Positions 39,083 to 49,837 of a stretch of DNA of 64,000 nucleotides are shown piece after piece (the first letter of the stretch is position 1; every line of letters starts with the position of its first letter). The translations under genes were made by a program, and so were the position numbers. The stretch covers positions 367,544 through 431,543 of the forward strand of contig NC_045151.1 of the NCBI RefSeq assembly GCF_008831285.2, written 5' to 3'. The notes beneath the pieces were generated by a model, which made no database searches, was not told where the DNA came from, and worked only from the letters and a program-made list of their open reading frames with translations. This DNA comes from Nymphaea colorata. Taxonomy: Eukaryota; Streptophyta; Magnoliopsida; Nymphaeales; Nymphaeaceae.

Positions 39083-42000
39083 AAAAATATATATTCAGAC
39101 CGGTATAACATGTTCACACACATATATATATATAAGATCCAACTCGTTTGGTGCTCTTATCTAAAAATATATCTGAGATCTGGTTTTTAGACAATGATGC
39201 TCGAGTTTTAGGCCAAGATTGGATCTATTGCTAAAATCTGAAGTTGCCTTAATATGACTTCATTTAGATAGCATGCTCCGATCTGTTCTGTGTTTGTGAG
39301 TCCGACTCTTATTAGATCCAGAACTTGATCCATTAAAATCTGAGTTCTAATTACTTATATCCAAAGACCCATTTGGGGGTGGCAGGCAAAAGACCCGAAT
39401 CCCTCTTGAAAACCCTAACTCTTCCCTCCCTTTCCCTCTTTCTTTTTCGAAGACTAGCAGCAGCAGACCGGCGGCAGCAAGATGCCCTAGCTCTTCCCTT
39501 CCTTTCCCTCTTTCTTTCTTGGAGAGTAACAGTGGCAGACCGGCCGCGGCAAGATGCCCTAGCTCTTCCCTCCCTTTCCCTCTTTCTTTTTCGAAGAGTA
39601 GCAGCGGCAGACCGGCGGCGGCAAGATGGGGCGAGTGATGGAAAACAACGACGATGGAAGGCTCAGCCAAGAAAAGCACCGTCTGTCGGCCACGCACGAC
39701 CACCGTGTTTCAGAAACTCGACAGAAATGGAGAAAACGATGAAAAAAAAGCTAATACCGTCGCCGGACGCCACTTGCCTTCGCCGTCGCCTGCCGTTCGT
39801 CGGGTGAAGATGGAAGTGGAACGACAGAAATGAAACGTAAAAGGTAGGGTTCGAACAAATTAACATTAAGTTCATTCTTTAAAAGTTAAAATGGAAAAAA
39901 CGTTTTAATTAAAATCGGACAACTATAGACTTGGTCAACTTTGACCGAGTCTGAAAACGGTAAAAAATGACCGTGGGTGCGTTGACCGCACCCGGTACGG
40001 TCAACGCCGCATTCCCCCGTACCCACGAACGTACCCGTACCGGTACCGGTGTCGTACCGGTACCGTGCGGGTACTCCTCCTTAAGAGGAGTACCCGTGTG
40101 ACATAGCTCTTCATACTATTATCTGTTGTTCTAATCTTAGAAACACTAATTTCATTTGTCATTATCCTGTTCCTATTCTGTAGCAATTTGTGACTGAATT
40201 TAATGCTTTTGTTATAGAGAATATTTTCATTTACTCTAATTTTCACTTTTCATTTGAAGCCTTGTGCAGGATGGGCTTTATGAGAAAACCAGAAGCATTT
40301 CTTTCGGTCCTTAAGGTCGTTTTAGAGAATACAGACCACCGGGTGATCCTTTTCTCTGCTGGTTATGAGCCACTAAATAACATTATCAGAAGGGTCCACC
40401 GAGAATCTTCGAAGTATGAGGCAAAGCAGAAATATCTGATTGAAGATGGCATTCTACTTTTTGATGATAAACTCTTCTGTTTTTCTGGGTAACTAGACAT
40501 TTTTTACTTATTATGTAATTTCTTTTCAGTTGGCTAGTCTTACTTTATGCTCCTATTTTGCTTTCTTAGTTCTATACCATACAAGTGGGTCTTCTCAAGG
40601 TGCTCCATTGCCGTACATCATGGTGGCAGGTGCATCCATTTATTCTTTCAGAGTGCATCAAAATTTTGGATGCTGAAACTACTATTCAACATTCTAAAAT
40701 CTTATTGCTGCATTGTGTTGTTTTTCATGTATAGCGGATCAACAGCTGCAGCACTATCGACGGGCATACCACAGGTTGGTAATGGTTAACATATATATTA
40801 ATTTTTTCGCTTTCCTGATCTAACTATGACTTTTATAATGGTTCCTAAGAGACTGTTTAATGCTCTTATATAAGGGCATGTTTGATGGACTGCTTCAGTG
40901 GATTAAGCACAAGAGAAATCATCCTGGATAACTTCCCCCTCTTACTGCTAAAGTGTATGGATTTCTGAAGTTTTAGTTGGACCTGTAGATGTCCAACTGA
41001 AAATCAACAATGATTTCTTCAGGGTGCAAGCTGCCCTGAAGAACATTTTGGCATCAAACACACCATATGTTTTTTTGTTTTCTTTCCTTTCTTTTTTCTG
41101 GTTAACTTTGGAAACTGCTCCAGTGCTGCGTTAGGTAGACATTTGATTTAGTTCTGCTCCTGTGCTGACATGACTGATATAAAAGAGCACACTGTATATG
41201 GTAAAAAAGTGTTAGATCCACTGAGACAGTGTTATAGACATCCAAAATTAGAGTTGGTCAAATTAAAGCAAGCAGTAACACACAAAGACACACATATCTT
41301 ACTAATTAGTGAGGGTAGTTATCAAGGAGTTCATGAGTTAAGCATTTCATAAAAAAATGTCATCATTAAGTGCATTGCCGTAATTTGTTAGCATAAAGTA
41401 TCTTCACCCTCCAAATGGTTTGTCTATCATTTCTCTCTTTTCTTGGTGGGTATTTAAAGTGACGTTTCAGCATTCTATGTCTCACATTTTTGAGAGATAT
41501 CATCTTCCATTGGTATAATTAATTAATTTGAACAGTTATAGGGTTTTCCATAAATTGATCATCTAAATTGGATGTAGATATTGTGCATGTCCTGGCTGAT
41601 GTTACACCTACAAAACCATTAACTTGCTCTCATTTCCTGGGTCCAGATTCTATATTAAAAGAGAAAAAAGAGTACCAGATATTAGTTATGGCTTATGAGA
41701 GTGCTTTTTTTAAAAAAATCAGCAAAAAGCTCCTTCCTTGCTTTCAGCTAAAATTACTTATTAATGCCCTCAAAAGGCATCATGTATCTTCACCCACATT
41801 ATCCATGTTTTCAAAATCCTGGTAAGAGGATTTTCTAGAAGGATAAGAAACAACTAGTTTTCTCATGCTTTATTAGAAGCAATTGATTCTGCAATAGAAA
41901 TCTTGAATTGGCTAGGTACTAACATATGTTATAAACTTATAATAACTTTGACAGTTGATGTTTTTTCTCTTATGAAACCTTAAAAGAAATTTCCAAGTTA

Positions 42001-42808
42001 CCGAGAGAATGCCTTTTAGTCGCTTCTTTCATCTTGCTTTGCATTTGTTCATAAATTTCTTGCTTCATGGCTTTGCCTTTATTAACCCCACAGTCCTGCA
42101 CCAAATCAGAAATGTGAAGTCTGACTTTTGGTTTCAAAGAAATATGCATCCAACAAGTGCATTTAATATTTGGTAAGCGACATTTTCCAGAATGTCTTTA
42201 TTCTGAGCCAGTGATAGACGTAAGACCTTGATTCCTTATATTATCCGGTAACTGATGCTAATCTATAAAGGAAAAATGCTCTGTATTATAGGACAAAAAA
42301 AGAGACTCAGGCAACTTATTCCTCCAAGGTACATTAAAGGCCAGAAAGAATGTGTTGCCTGGGAGGTCAAGGTTTGCTTTGGAAAATATGGAAAGTGGGA
42401 AACCTGAACTTTCAGAGGTCTGATGATCATATGCAGCATTCACATACTTTGTATTTCTTCTCAGATAGATGATGGCAGTGAGAAATGCAACAACATATGT
42501 TGTATAACCGTATAAAATGAATTATATAATGCAGATTAATTTTCAAAAATGACTACTGATTATAGCATCTTCAATGTGAGATATGTGCATGCCTTGGGAG
42601 AGGAATATGAGTAGACATTCATGCATTCTGTTAGTTTTATAATCTCAACACATGGACATAGGGCGTAAGTGTAATATATGTAGGCTTAAGTCTAGCATTG
42701 GTAACTTCTTTTCTTTCCTATTTCTTTCTTCTTCTTTATCTTGTTCGTTAGCCTACCTAGTCTCTTGAAGGGTCTTAAGTCACACGGTCTTGTCAAAACA
42801 ATTGTTGG

Positions 42809-42883
<75 letters not shown>

Positions 42884-44449
42884 CCTCTCTAAACCTACAC
42901 CCATGATTTGCTTGGAAATAAAACCACATTCGCTCCCTTTACCTATGTGGCAAAGGGAACTTTGTTCATCATTTTAGAGCTGCTTATACAGTGAAGGATC
43001 ATGTTTGTCATTGATCATTAATGTTATTACAATCACAGATTTTGTGCCCCTTCATCCTAGATCAATTTTACTGGGCAGAAAGAATGTCCTGGCTTGGGGT
43101 TGCACCAGACCCATTATCGAGGAGCTTCTTGATTCCAGATGAAGATGATCATATCAGCATCAGTCAAGCTGCAAATGCATTGATCCAAGCTATAAGATCT
43201 GCATTGTCTGATGAAATCAAAACTCGTGCTTCAGAAGTTGCTCAAAAAATATCTAAGGAGGTATGGGGAAGAGAGCACAATCCCATTAAATTCAGGTGTT
43301 TTGAACACTTCTGGTGAATTTATTTTTTATTCAAGCTTGCTCCTATTTCTATTTAGTCTGCATTAGAAACATAGTTGTAGCTTAATGCAACCCTTCTTTT
43401 TCTTAGTAAGTTAGCATCTGCTACTGTAATAATTATTAACTATTAAGGAAATAAAGCTAAAGGAAGTTGGTGCGAGTAAAACACTGTTTAGGCATGCCAC
43501 AACTTGTTGCACCAAGTTTGACTATTATAGAAGGTACTATTTAGAGTAGGTATAACTCTCAGAAGTACATTCCTTGCATATACTAGAAGGAAAAGATCTG
43601 AGTGTTATCTATCGAAGTTTGGAAATTTCAGAACTTCCTTCTAAATTTCTAACTATATGTATAGATTAGGGAAATAGCTATATACCATACAGGGACCTAG
43701 ATAAGTATATCCAGCTTGATTCAGTGTTAGAACTTGAAAATCTGACCTATGTGCATCGGAATGGCCTGAGGTTTTATCTCTGATGATCTAAATCCTGCTC
43801 AAATTATTCTATGCACCGGTATGAACATGCATAGAAAAATGGAATGGTGTGGATAATTGTCTTGTCTTCTATCACCAATTAACCAGTACTAGTTCCACAG
43901 AAATCTAAATTTGGTCCAACTAGATAGTTAGATTGCTAGGATGCAATATAATGATGGAAGAGACTCGAATAACTGGGAGATATTTGGTCCTCATAACCAA
44001 AAGGTTCAAAGGCATGCTTGAACAGTCCATGACTGCTTCCATGTACCATCCTTGTGCGTTTAATCTATGTCTTGTAACCATGCTTACAGATGCCAAAATG
44101 TTTCATCCATTTAGAGTCAAATTTAATCTTGTACGACTGTTACAAGTGTTGAGTCTTGTACTTGAGCATATATAAGTTTGGTGATACGTTATCAGAGTCT
44201 TTTTGCTTGATGTGTGGAATAGCTGGACTAGATGAAGTTTCTTGCATTTATGGCTTGATATTTATACCTTTCTAGTGGGATTCAGATTTTTTTTTTAATT
44301 GATTTTGTATTTCCAGTGGGCCAATTCCATGAATTCATGTTCTATTTCTTTGTGCATTCCCTGAGTGATTTAAATAAAATCTGCAGGATGGAATCGGAAA
44401 AGCTCTGAGAATTCTCAAAGAGTCTGGTATCTGTTTGGCTGCAAAGTAG
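22045..44449 (+). CDS. GT-B glycosyltransferase, sterol 3-beta-glucosyltransferase-like (UGT family), 529 aa
   Basis: Predicted to move a sugar from a UDP-sugar to a lipid-type acceptor; the acceptor is inferred only from similarity to sterol glucosyltransferases. Fifteen exons on the plus strand: 22045-22167, 27134-27205, 27314-27401, 27555-27691, 27805-27875, 29568-29649, 33007-33108, 33272-33327, 34380-34414, 36259-36478, 40270-40488, 40570-40629, 40735-40774, 43039-43260 and 44387-44449. All junctions are GT-AG and in phase (1590 nt, stop TAG). ATG 22045 is the first in frame after a stop at 21940. The N-terminal half begins MAFGTKGDVLPVAAIAAALA, the glycine-rich loop of the GT28-like fold. 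WMWPLFTENWGSW and DPVTGLPMLHDWPQ follow in the middle. The C-terminal half has SAGYEPLN and the donor-sugar motif HHGGSGSTAAALSTGIPQ, followed by ILDQFYWAERM. There is no signal peptide or membrane segment. Most of the 22.4 kb is intron filled with transposons. A general plant UGT of another subfamily is the main alternative. Confidence 0.9.
22555..22640. repeat. Fragment related to the CTATGTCACA terminal-repeat family
   Basis: The words agccgtaccgg, cacccgtgt and gcacacccgtgtgacagagg resemble the right-hand end of the elements at 24809-25175 and 38934-40106. The other end and a target duplication are not visible, so this is a relic in the first intron of the glycosyltransferase gene. Confidence 0.45.
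23926..24330. mobile_element. 405-bp MITE with perfect 15-bp terminal inverted repeats
   Basis: ATAGCCACAAATATC at 23926-23940 is matched exactly, inverted, at 24316-24330. Flanks aggtcattg and gggccattc match at 6 of 9 positions, a possible degraded 9-bp target duplication. The interior is AT-rich and non-coding. It lies in intron 1 of the glycosyltransferase gene. The superfamily is uncertain. Confidence 0.75.
24809..25175. mobile_element. Terminal-repeat element of the CTATGTCACA family, copy A (about 367 bp)
   Basis: The left end is CTATGTCACATAGGTACGAG and the right end reads ATGTGATAG before agc. TTAGTTC occurs on both flanks (24802-24808 and 25176-25182), a likely target duplication. 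Subterminal regions are arrays of gtgcgggtacgg-type words (left) and their complements (right), with an AT-rich middle. It is the same family as 38934-40106. It is non-coding and lies in intron 1 of the glycosyltransferase gene. Confidence 0.75.
25305..25601. mobile_element. 297-bp GC-capped, AT-cored element with 12-bp target duplication
   Basis: TTAGTTTTAAAT flanks the element exactly on both sides (25293-25304 and 25602-25613). The ends are imperfect inverted repeats rich in GGGCC/GGCCC (atgggcattgggcc at the left, gaggcccatgc at the right). The middle is almost pure A/T. It is non-coding. A 12-bp duplication is long for most DNA-transposon superfamilies, so part of the match may be chance or pre-existing. 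Confidence 0.7.
29995..30222 (+). mobile_element. Left LTR fragment, inverted relative to the rest of the element
   Basis: About 228 bp begin TGTTAAAGATTGTACG and match the right LTR read on the opposite strand. In the first 150 bp I count about five differences, all transitions. The fragment stops near 30222, where it meets gag-derived sequence. The last roughly 55 bp of the LTR are missing. Confidence 0.85.
30223..31228 (-). pseudogene. Degenerate Ty1/copia gag
   Basis: A gag remnant on the minus strand. A start-like ATG at 31228 opens a region resembling the copia gag N terminus. The frame then shifts and stops more than once. The block from about 30698 down to 30223 reads openly and contains a UBN2-type segment and the zinc knuckle CFYCNKKGDVKSEC. 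In that knuckle the histidine of the usual C-X2-C-X4-H-X4-C pattern is replaced by aspartate. The coding sequence is cut off by the inverted LTR at about 30222. It is broken and not expected to make a functional protein. Confidence 0.85.
31245..31455. repeat. Minisatellite in the copia leader
   Basis: About nine imperfect copies of a roughly 20-bp unit (gggattagggcagaaagttg and variants), between the primer-binding site and gag. Confidence 0.85.
31496..31507 (-). promoter_or_regulatory. tRNA-iMet primer-binding site of the copia element
   Basis: On the minus strand this reads TGGTATCAGAGC, the classical plant copia primer-binding site complementary to initiator tRNA-Met. It directly follows the LTR end TCTTACA, which fixes element polarity. 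Confidence 0.93.
31508..31791 (-). mobile_element. Right (5') LTR, 284 bp, complete
   Basis: On the minus strand it begins TGTTAAAGGTTGTACG and ends ATCTTACA next to the primer-binding site. It includes a (CT)n tract near 31589-31611. Confidence 0.9.
37019..37849. mobile_element. 831-bp Mutator-like non-autonomous element
   Basis: Flanks GTTTGTAGC (37010-37018) and GTTTGTACC (37850-37858) make a 9-bp target duplication with one mismatch. The ends share inverted GTCACA words (agtcacaaaaaacg at the left, tatgtgacaatg at the right). Next to them are many ccgtataaaacggg-type and ccgtattatacccg-type words in opposite orientation. It is non-coding and in intron 10 of the glycosyltransferase gene. 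Assignment to Mutator rests on the 9-bp duplication only. Confidence 0.7.
37206..37455. repeat. Tandem array, 3 x about 84 bp, inside the 37019-37849 element
   Basis: Units start near 37206, 37291 and 37374 at the word tggcacgcgtgtaatatttg and variants. Each continues through aattggtttttt, aacttggatgctccttttaa and tggcaaaaac. Confidence 0.9.
39020..39080. repeat. Compound (AC)n(AT)n microsatellite
   Basis: About 14 AC units run directly into about 17 AT units, next to the left subterminal array of copy B. Confidence 0.97.
39419..39630. repeat. Tandem array, 3 x 72 bp, inside element copy B
   Basis: Copies start at 39419, 39491 and 39563 with ctcttccctccctttccctc and end in cagaccggcggcagcaagat or variants. 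The 72-bp period is a multiple of three, so frames stay open through the array on both strands. The GC content is higher than the surroundings, which could reflect captured genic sequence. Confidence 0.92.
42810..42881. repeat. (TA)n microsatellite
   Basis: About 36 uninterrupted TA units in intron 13 of the glycosyltransferase gene. Confidence 0.97.
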
Positions 44450-45979
44450 AAAGCTGTTATTTGACCAAATGCAAGATTTTGAGTGATTTTTCCTTTGTAC
44501 TGTGAGGAAACTGACTCTACATTAGGGTTCCCTGTGCACTGTGAGGGAACTAACTCTACATGGCGGTTCCCTGGGTTATTCAATTTGTAATTTCACTTTG
44601 GAGGTGCCACTCGAGGAACTTTCCAAGGTTGTCTCTTTTCAATTGTTTTGTAACGTTCAGAGTGTCAGTTGCAGTTCTTGATCCGAGAAAAAATGTTCAA
44701 TCTGGTGCAATATAGTTTGAGCCAATTATGGGTCCGCAAACAGTGTCGTCTGCATAGTTGCTCGGTATTTATTGAGAACACGAGTATCCTATTTCAGTGC
44801 ACATATTAATTTTGGGGTTATGTGTTGGAAAGTGGTTCACTTTATTCTGTTTCTCTTATGTGATGTTCATAGCATGCCTTTTTGCTACTATTCCGAATGA
44901 TGTTAATGGTCAGTTAGAGCAGTTCAGAGTTGTTTTGTCCATGCAATTTGACTTCTTTCCCTGCTTCTATGTCTTCTTCGACTTGTTCTTTAGCATGGGA
45001 AAATAAATCTTCGGATTCAACTCTAATTCTTTGCTAGTGCAATTGCATCGTCATGGTGCTGTGAACCTTAGCTCTAGCAAGGATTGTTTCCGGGAATAGT
45101 CATTATCTGTACTTCTGAATTAATGAAGTAACATGCCTGCATGAATGCACATATTGAGAAACACGATGCAGGTGTACATGCATGTCTTTCATTTTGCATT
45201 TCCTGCCCTGTTGGCTAATTCTGCTTTAGTTTTGATTTCAGCCCTAACATCATTTTAATAAAGGCAGCAGAAAATGGCCTACTGATATGCAAGCCCGTGT
45301 TTGCATCTCTTAAAGGTTTATCTGGTCCTGCTGTGCTGTAGCTCCACCCGAACACTAATAGAGGCAAAGAACATGTGGAAGTGTCATAAGGACAGACGAG
45401 GACAACAAATTTTGTTCCTTAACAACCACCATCGCCATATTGCATTAACTGCACAATTAGAGGTCAAGGACATCGGTGCCTAACAAGGAAACATCCTTGG
45501 CATAATAAACTGTCGCTAATGTCCTTATAGCAAACTTTTTTTTAGTGTCTTTTAGTGTCAGATTTTTAATTTTTTAACCATCAGACAATTTCTGGGATTT
45601 AGCAAATTTGAATTGCCTGCAGAATGGACGCGTGCGCGTCTCTATAATTATAATATATATATATATTATAATGTGAACGACTATGAAAAATGTCGAATGC
45701 TGTTAAAATGTTATTAAAAGAACATGCCACCTTGATACAGATATGGTACACCTTATGACATTTTCCTCGCAACCTTTATTAGTCCATTGCTTTCCATTTT
45801 CCACGGACGAACTTTTTAGCTTAGTTTAATTGTCAAACTAAAATCGTAAGACATCACGCTACTCAAGGCCTTGTCGTTTTTTACGACTCACTGTAATGAC
45901 ATTGAAGAATTTATGAAAATTTGACAATGTTTAACAACTGTAGACGACTCTTATGACAGAAGTAGCGATCAAACTAAAG

Positions 45980-46674
45980 CTATGACGTTAAAGAGAAGAA
46001 CCAGTTACTATTTCGATATTGTGTGCACGCATGGGCTTCTTCTTCTGGCTACTGCGGGTTATGGCCCGATGTCGTGTGAAATAAAATGACCATTATGTCG
46101 GACTTGTTCTGATACAAGGCCGAAGCTGCGATACTCCCATGTTGAGCATGGGGACCTCCTGGGCTTTGACACGAACTTTATCCATTCTCAATAGCAAAGA
46201 TTTCTTATGCCTCGAAGAATTTTTTCTTCCCCCTGCCGCCAGAGTCCTCGGCCCCTCTTCAGTGTTAGTTAGAATGCATGTTCTTAGACTAGATGATTCT
46301 AGAGCACCCATGATCTTGTCCCATGAAACACGAAAAAAACTATGGATGTCGTTTCTAAATCCAATAACCACATGCTAGATAAGATTGCATCATATTTCTT
46401 AAAACAAAAGATGGTGTTCTTCAAATATATATTCCAATAACACTATGTTCTTATCAAAACCCTCGTTCAAGGGGCATCTTAATTATTACTTACAGTCATC
46501 TCTTCAAACCTGTTTCCTATGTGTATTTTGCTTAAATCTGTTCTATACAATTTTTTTTTTCAGGCTTTCGGTTTGCCCTTGTAGGAGCCAACAAAAAGCT
46601 GTAAAAATTTCTTCAAGGAAAGATTACCCTATGACTCTGTTGGGGCCATCAAACACCCTTTTAGAAAGTTCTGG
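45980..46674 (+). repeat. Diverged dispersed repeat, copy 1 (about 0.7 kb)
   Basis: From ctatgacgttaaagagaag to agttctgg, this aligns in the same orientation with 56304-57302. Shared words include gtgtgcacgcatgggcttct, ggacttgttctgatacaagg and ttcttcaagga. It lacks segments present in copy 2. The family is not recognised; a solo LTR or a non-coding transposon is possible. Confidence 0.8.
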
Positions 46675-47159
46675 GTAAATGTAGCTTGGCTAGAAGAGAG
46701 AAAGGGTGGTGTATGGAATGAATGAAAGAGCGTGGAAGCCAAGGGCTGAGGCCAGTGAAGAATAACCGATCGAATTACTTCACCCGACAAGGATGCATGA
46801 ACATGGTTGGATGTCCTTCACACATTAAAACTACTTTCTGTTTTATTTTCTAGCCGAAGTCTACAAGTCAACTATAATTGTCAGACTAGGTCTTTATCTT
46901 TTGTTCTTGCTTTGCCTTTCTTTCCTTTCATTTGAAAATTGCTTCTTTTCTTTGGGGCTTGTTTAAATCCATAAATTAATTTGGTCAACTTGCACTCCAG
47001 TGAATTGAAAAAAAAATTACATTGAAAAAATTGAAAATTTTTAGTTGCGCAATGTATTATTTGGATTTAGGTTCAGTTTGGTCCCACCTGGATCCAGAGG
47101 TTGGATTGTTTGGTCCACCCTTGAAAAAATTTTTGGCTCCACCCATGTGCATAAGTGCT

Positions 47160-47271
47160 TCCCCCTCTCTTCCATATTTGGAAGGCAAGTCCATGTTCCA
47201 TATTTGGAAGGCAAGTCCATGTAAACATCTTCTTCTAGCTTCCCATTCAAAAATGCATTATAGACATCCAT
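47160..47271 (-). pseudogene. Ty1/copia reverse transcriptase fragment
   Basis: On the minus strand the start of this region reads MDVYNAFLNGKLEEDVYM. This corresponds to the conserved D-V-x-N-A-F-L-N-G-x-L-x-E-x-V-Y-M block of copia reverse transcriptase. Similarity is lost within about 100 bp on either side, and a 24-bp direct duplication interrupts it. It is a decayed fragment. Confidence 0.8.
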
Positions 47272-49379
47272 TTAGTGCAATATCAATTCATATTTGACAA
47301 TTCATATTTGACAGCAATTGATGAGATCTATATTTATTTTGAATTGGCTTAGGTCACTATCTGTGTGTTTCCCAATATTAAATGATACCATTATTTACAA
47401 CATTAATGGCTCGATCAAAGATAAAAATCATTAATTTTTTATTTTTTTGAGAAAAAAGATAAAAATTCTGACCTTTCATTTGCTAATTCTACAAAATAAT
47501 ATTAAAAGAACTACAAAAAATTGAATATAATAAAAACAATTTTCAAGTTACTTGCAATGAATGTCCCATGTGTCATGCCGTGTGACCTCTATAATCTCAT
47601 ATCACTGACAACTCTAATTTGGTATTATAGCTTCTTGCCAAAAGGCTGAGTTGTATGAGCCTTTGTGCCACTAAAATGACAAGGCATCCATAAGTGCATG
47701 CTACATTAATCTTTTAATCATGAGATTATCATCAAATTAGTATCTCATGTGAAGAATTTAGGTTATCAGCCTTACAACCTACCTTTATAGGAGAGACTGG
47801 AATAGTTTATCATCATAAATCATACAATTAAAGCGACTAGTTAGATGCCCTTTACACAAAATTCCTCTACTTCACAGAAGCTCTTACACTTTCTTCATAC
47901 CCTTAAAGTTAGGGAAAGATATCTCACAATTAAAAACCTTCTCACAAAGCTTCCTCTCAATGCTTTCTTAGACTCACAAAATGTGTTTACAAGAGCCATA
48001 TTGATGGGAAGATTTTTACTAACGATCAGCTATTGAAGTGATTAATTATTTATTACCATCAAAGTAAAAAGTTGTGTTGCATGCTCACTTATCCTTGATA
48101 GGTAAATGGATGGTAAATCACAACTATTATCATATAAATTTCCCAACATAAAACCTAGTCATGCCCAACCTTCTATATTTTGTTAAAGCAACTCAAACAA
48201 GTCCCACCGAACCCTGCAATCGTTCCACATTTAGCTCCACAATGAAGCTTAATAATTCAAGCCACTTTAACACACGTCATGGCTTCAAAAAAGTTTCTTT
48301 TACATCTCAATCTAAGTGCTTGTCGATTCCACTCAAAACTGCCGGCGTAGACTGTGTTTCATTGTCAGTTTTAATTGACGCAACGAGGCATTCACAGTTT
48401 CAGTCTGAATTAGTTAGTTCATACTTACACATGCATGGCTTAATCTTTGAGACATGCATGTTTTTAATGGTCAGTAATCGATTCGATAGTACGACGAGTG
48501 AAAAGCATTTTCTTATTAGATCCCTAAGATAATAAATTTTCAAAGAGAATTACTATTTTTTCAACATCTGAGTCAAGCTTATTACTGGCAAATTAATCTT
48601 GCACCTTAGACCTGTACATACAGATTTTAACATACTAAATCGTGCAGGAGGCCTATACACAGATATTAGTTATATGCAGACTTCATGAGGACACAGCCCA
48701 CATTTGTTGTCACGAGTGTCCGTGAACAAAGGTATTTCAAAATATTCAGAAAGAGTAAGAGAGAGATGATTGCAAAAGCAGAGAGCGTGTTGCTGAAGGT
48801 GGTTACGTGCACGCACAGCTCCCCCGGTGCATCACTTGTGTTTTCCTGGCCTATTTGGAGTGAAGCTGGTTATATACGCTGATGAAATTTCATGCGCTAA
48901 TACCCATAATTAGATTTTTTTTTTTTGTAGGGACAAAAAAAAAAACATTTGAGAATTTGATAAAGGTTAACATAAAATTTTTTTTATATGAATGCTTTCA
49001 TTTCAACCAACTGATGCTTGAGCGGCTTTTACTTGTAAGGACGCTTTTACTGATGCTCTGTTTCATAAACAAACACGAGCAAGTTGGCTTTTAGAGATTG
49101 ACATTGATGGATCTATATTGGTTAGACGTAGAGACATTGGAATTTACGGAGTAAGCACTGTCGATCTTGAAATATTGTCAGAAAGGAAATTGACTTCACC
49201 TCCCTGCAGCGAGAGGATGGTCAATCTGCTTATGTACATTCTTGGTTGCTCGTTTCTCACCTTCTTCTTCCTACCAGAATATATATCTCTTCTGTTGTGA
49301 CTTTCAGGCAGGAAAACAGGGCAGCTTGCCCATTACTTGGAAGCCAAGGGTAATAATACTCTTCTTGTATTTCTTGTGA

Positions 49380-49384
<5 letters not shown>

Positions 49385-49427
<43 letters not shown>

Positions 49428-49433
49428 TGTGTG
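49385..49433. repeat. Compound (TC)n(TG)n microsatellite
   Basis: About 13 TC units followed by about 11 GT units. Confidence 0.97.
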
Positions 49434-49837
49434 ATTGCGTTCTGGTTTTCACTTGGTTATAGGTACTTGTTCATCTATGCAAACGAGTATCGAGTTTAAA
49501 TCAATGTCTACTGTTTCAAAGATTTCTCGAACATGAGTGCAGATAAAGAGAGAAAAAGCAAGGAGGAAAGTCGAAAAAACATAGTCCACATTTGATACAA
49601 TACGAGTTCCTTAGTGGGTAATTTAGCAAATGCACAACAACTTTCACTTTCCGGCTGAATATTAAGGTACTAGTGAGAGGGCGTTTATAAGGAACAACAA
49701 GAAGCTCTCGTCCAAATGAACCTTTTTCGGCACAGGTCCTATGCATATATAACACGGCTAAATTTTGTCTTATGAGAAATGGCAGGTATTCCATCCAAAT
49801 GACAGGCAGAATCCTTATTAATTTCGAGCGGCACCTT

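Larger units (their letters stand above)
38934..40106. mobile_element. Terminal-repeat element of the CTATGTCACA family, copy B (1173 bp)
   Basis: Termini CTATGTCACA (38934) and TGTGACATAG (ending 40106) are perfect 10-bp inverted repeats. They are flanked by the exact 8-bp duplication CTCTTCAT (38926-38933 and 40107-40114). Subterminal arrays of gggtacgggtac (left) and ccgtaccggtacc (right) match copy A at 24809-25175. An 8-bp duplication is the hAT pattern. The middle carries extra sequence, including a 72-bp tandem array. I recognise no transposase. It lies in intron 10 of the glycosyltransferase gene. Confidence 0.85.
44450..49837. other. Intergenic region between convergent genes, transposon-derived in part
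   Basis: The region holds the 3' untranslated regions of the glycosyltransferase (+) and receptor kinase (-) genes. It also has a diverged dispersed repeat (45980-46674), a copia reverse-transcriptase scrap (47160-47271) and a microsatellite (49385-49433). Around 45600-45680 there is an AT-rich hairpin-like stretch. I see no intact gene. Confidence 0.6.

Noticed and set aside
39347-39807. Long open frames on both strands (118 and 144 codons)
   Set aside because: They result from a 72-bp tandem array inside a mobile element. The peptides are low-complexity with no recognisable domain.
47845-48532. Plus-strand open frames in the intergenic region
   Set aside because: AT-rich frames without domains, beside decayed copia sequence. 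No gene is supportable.
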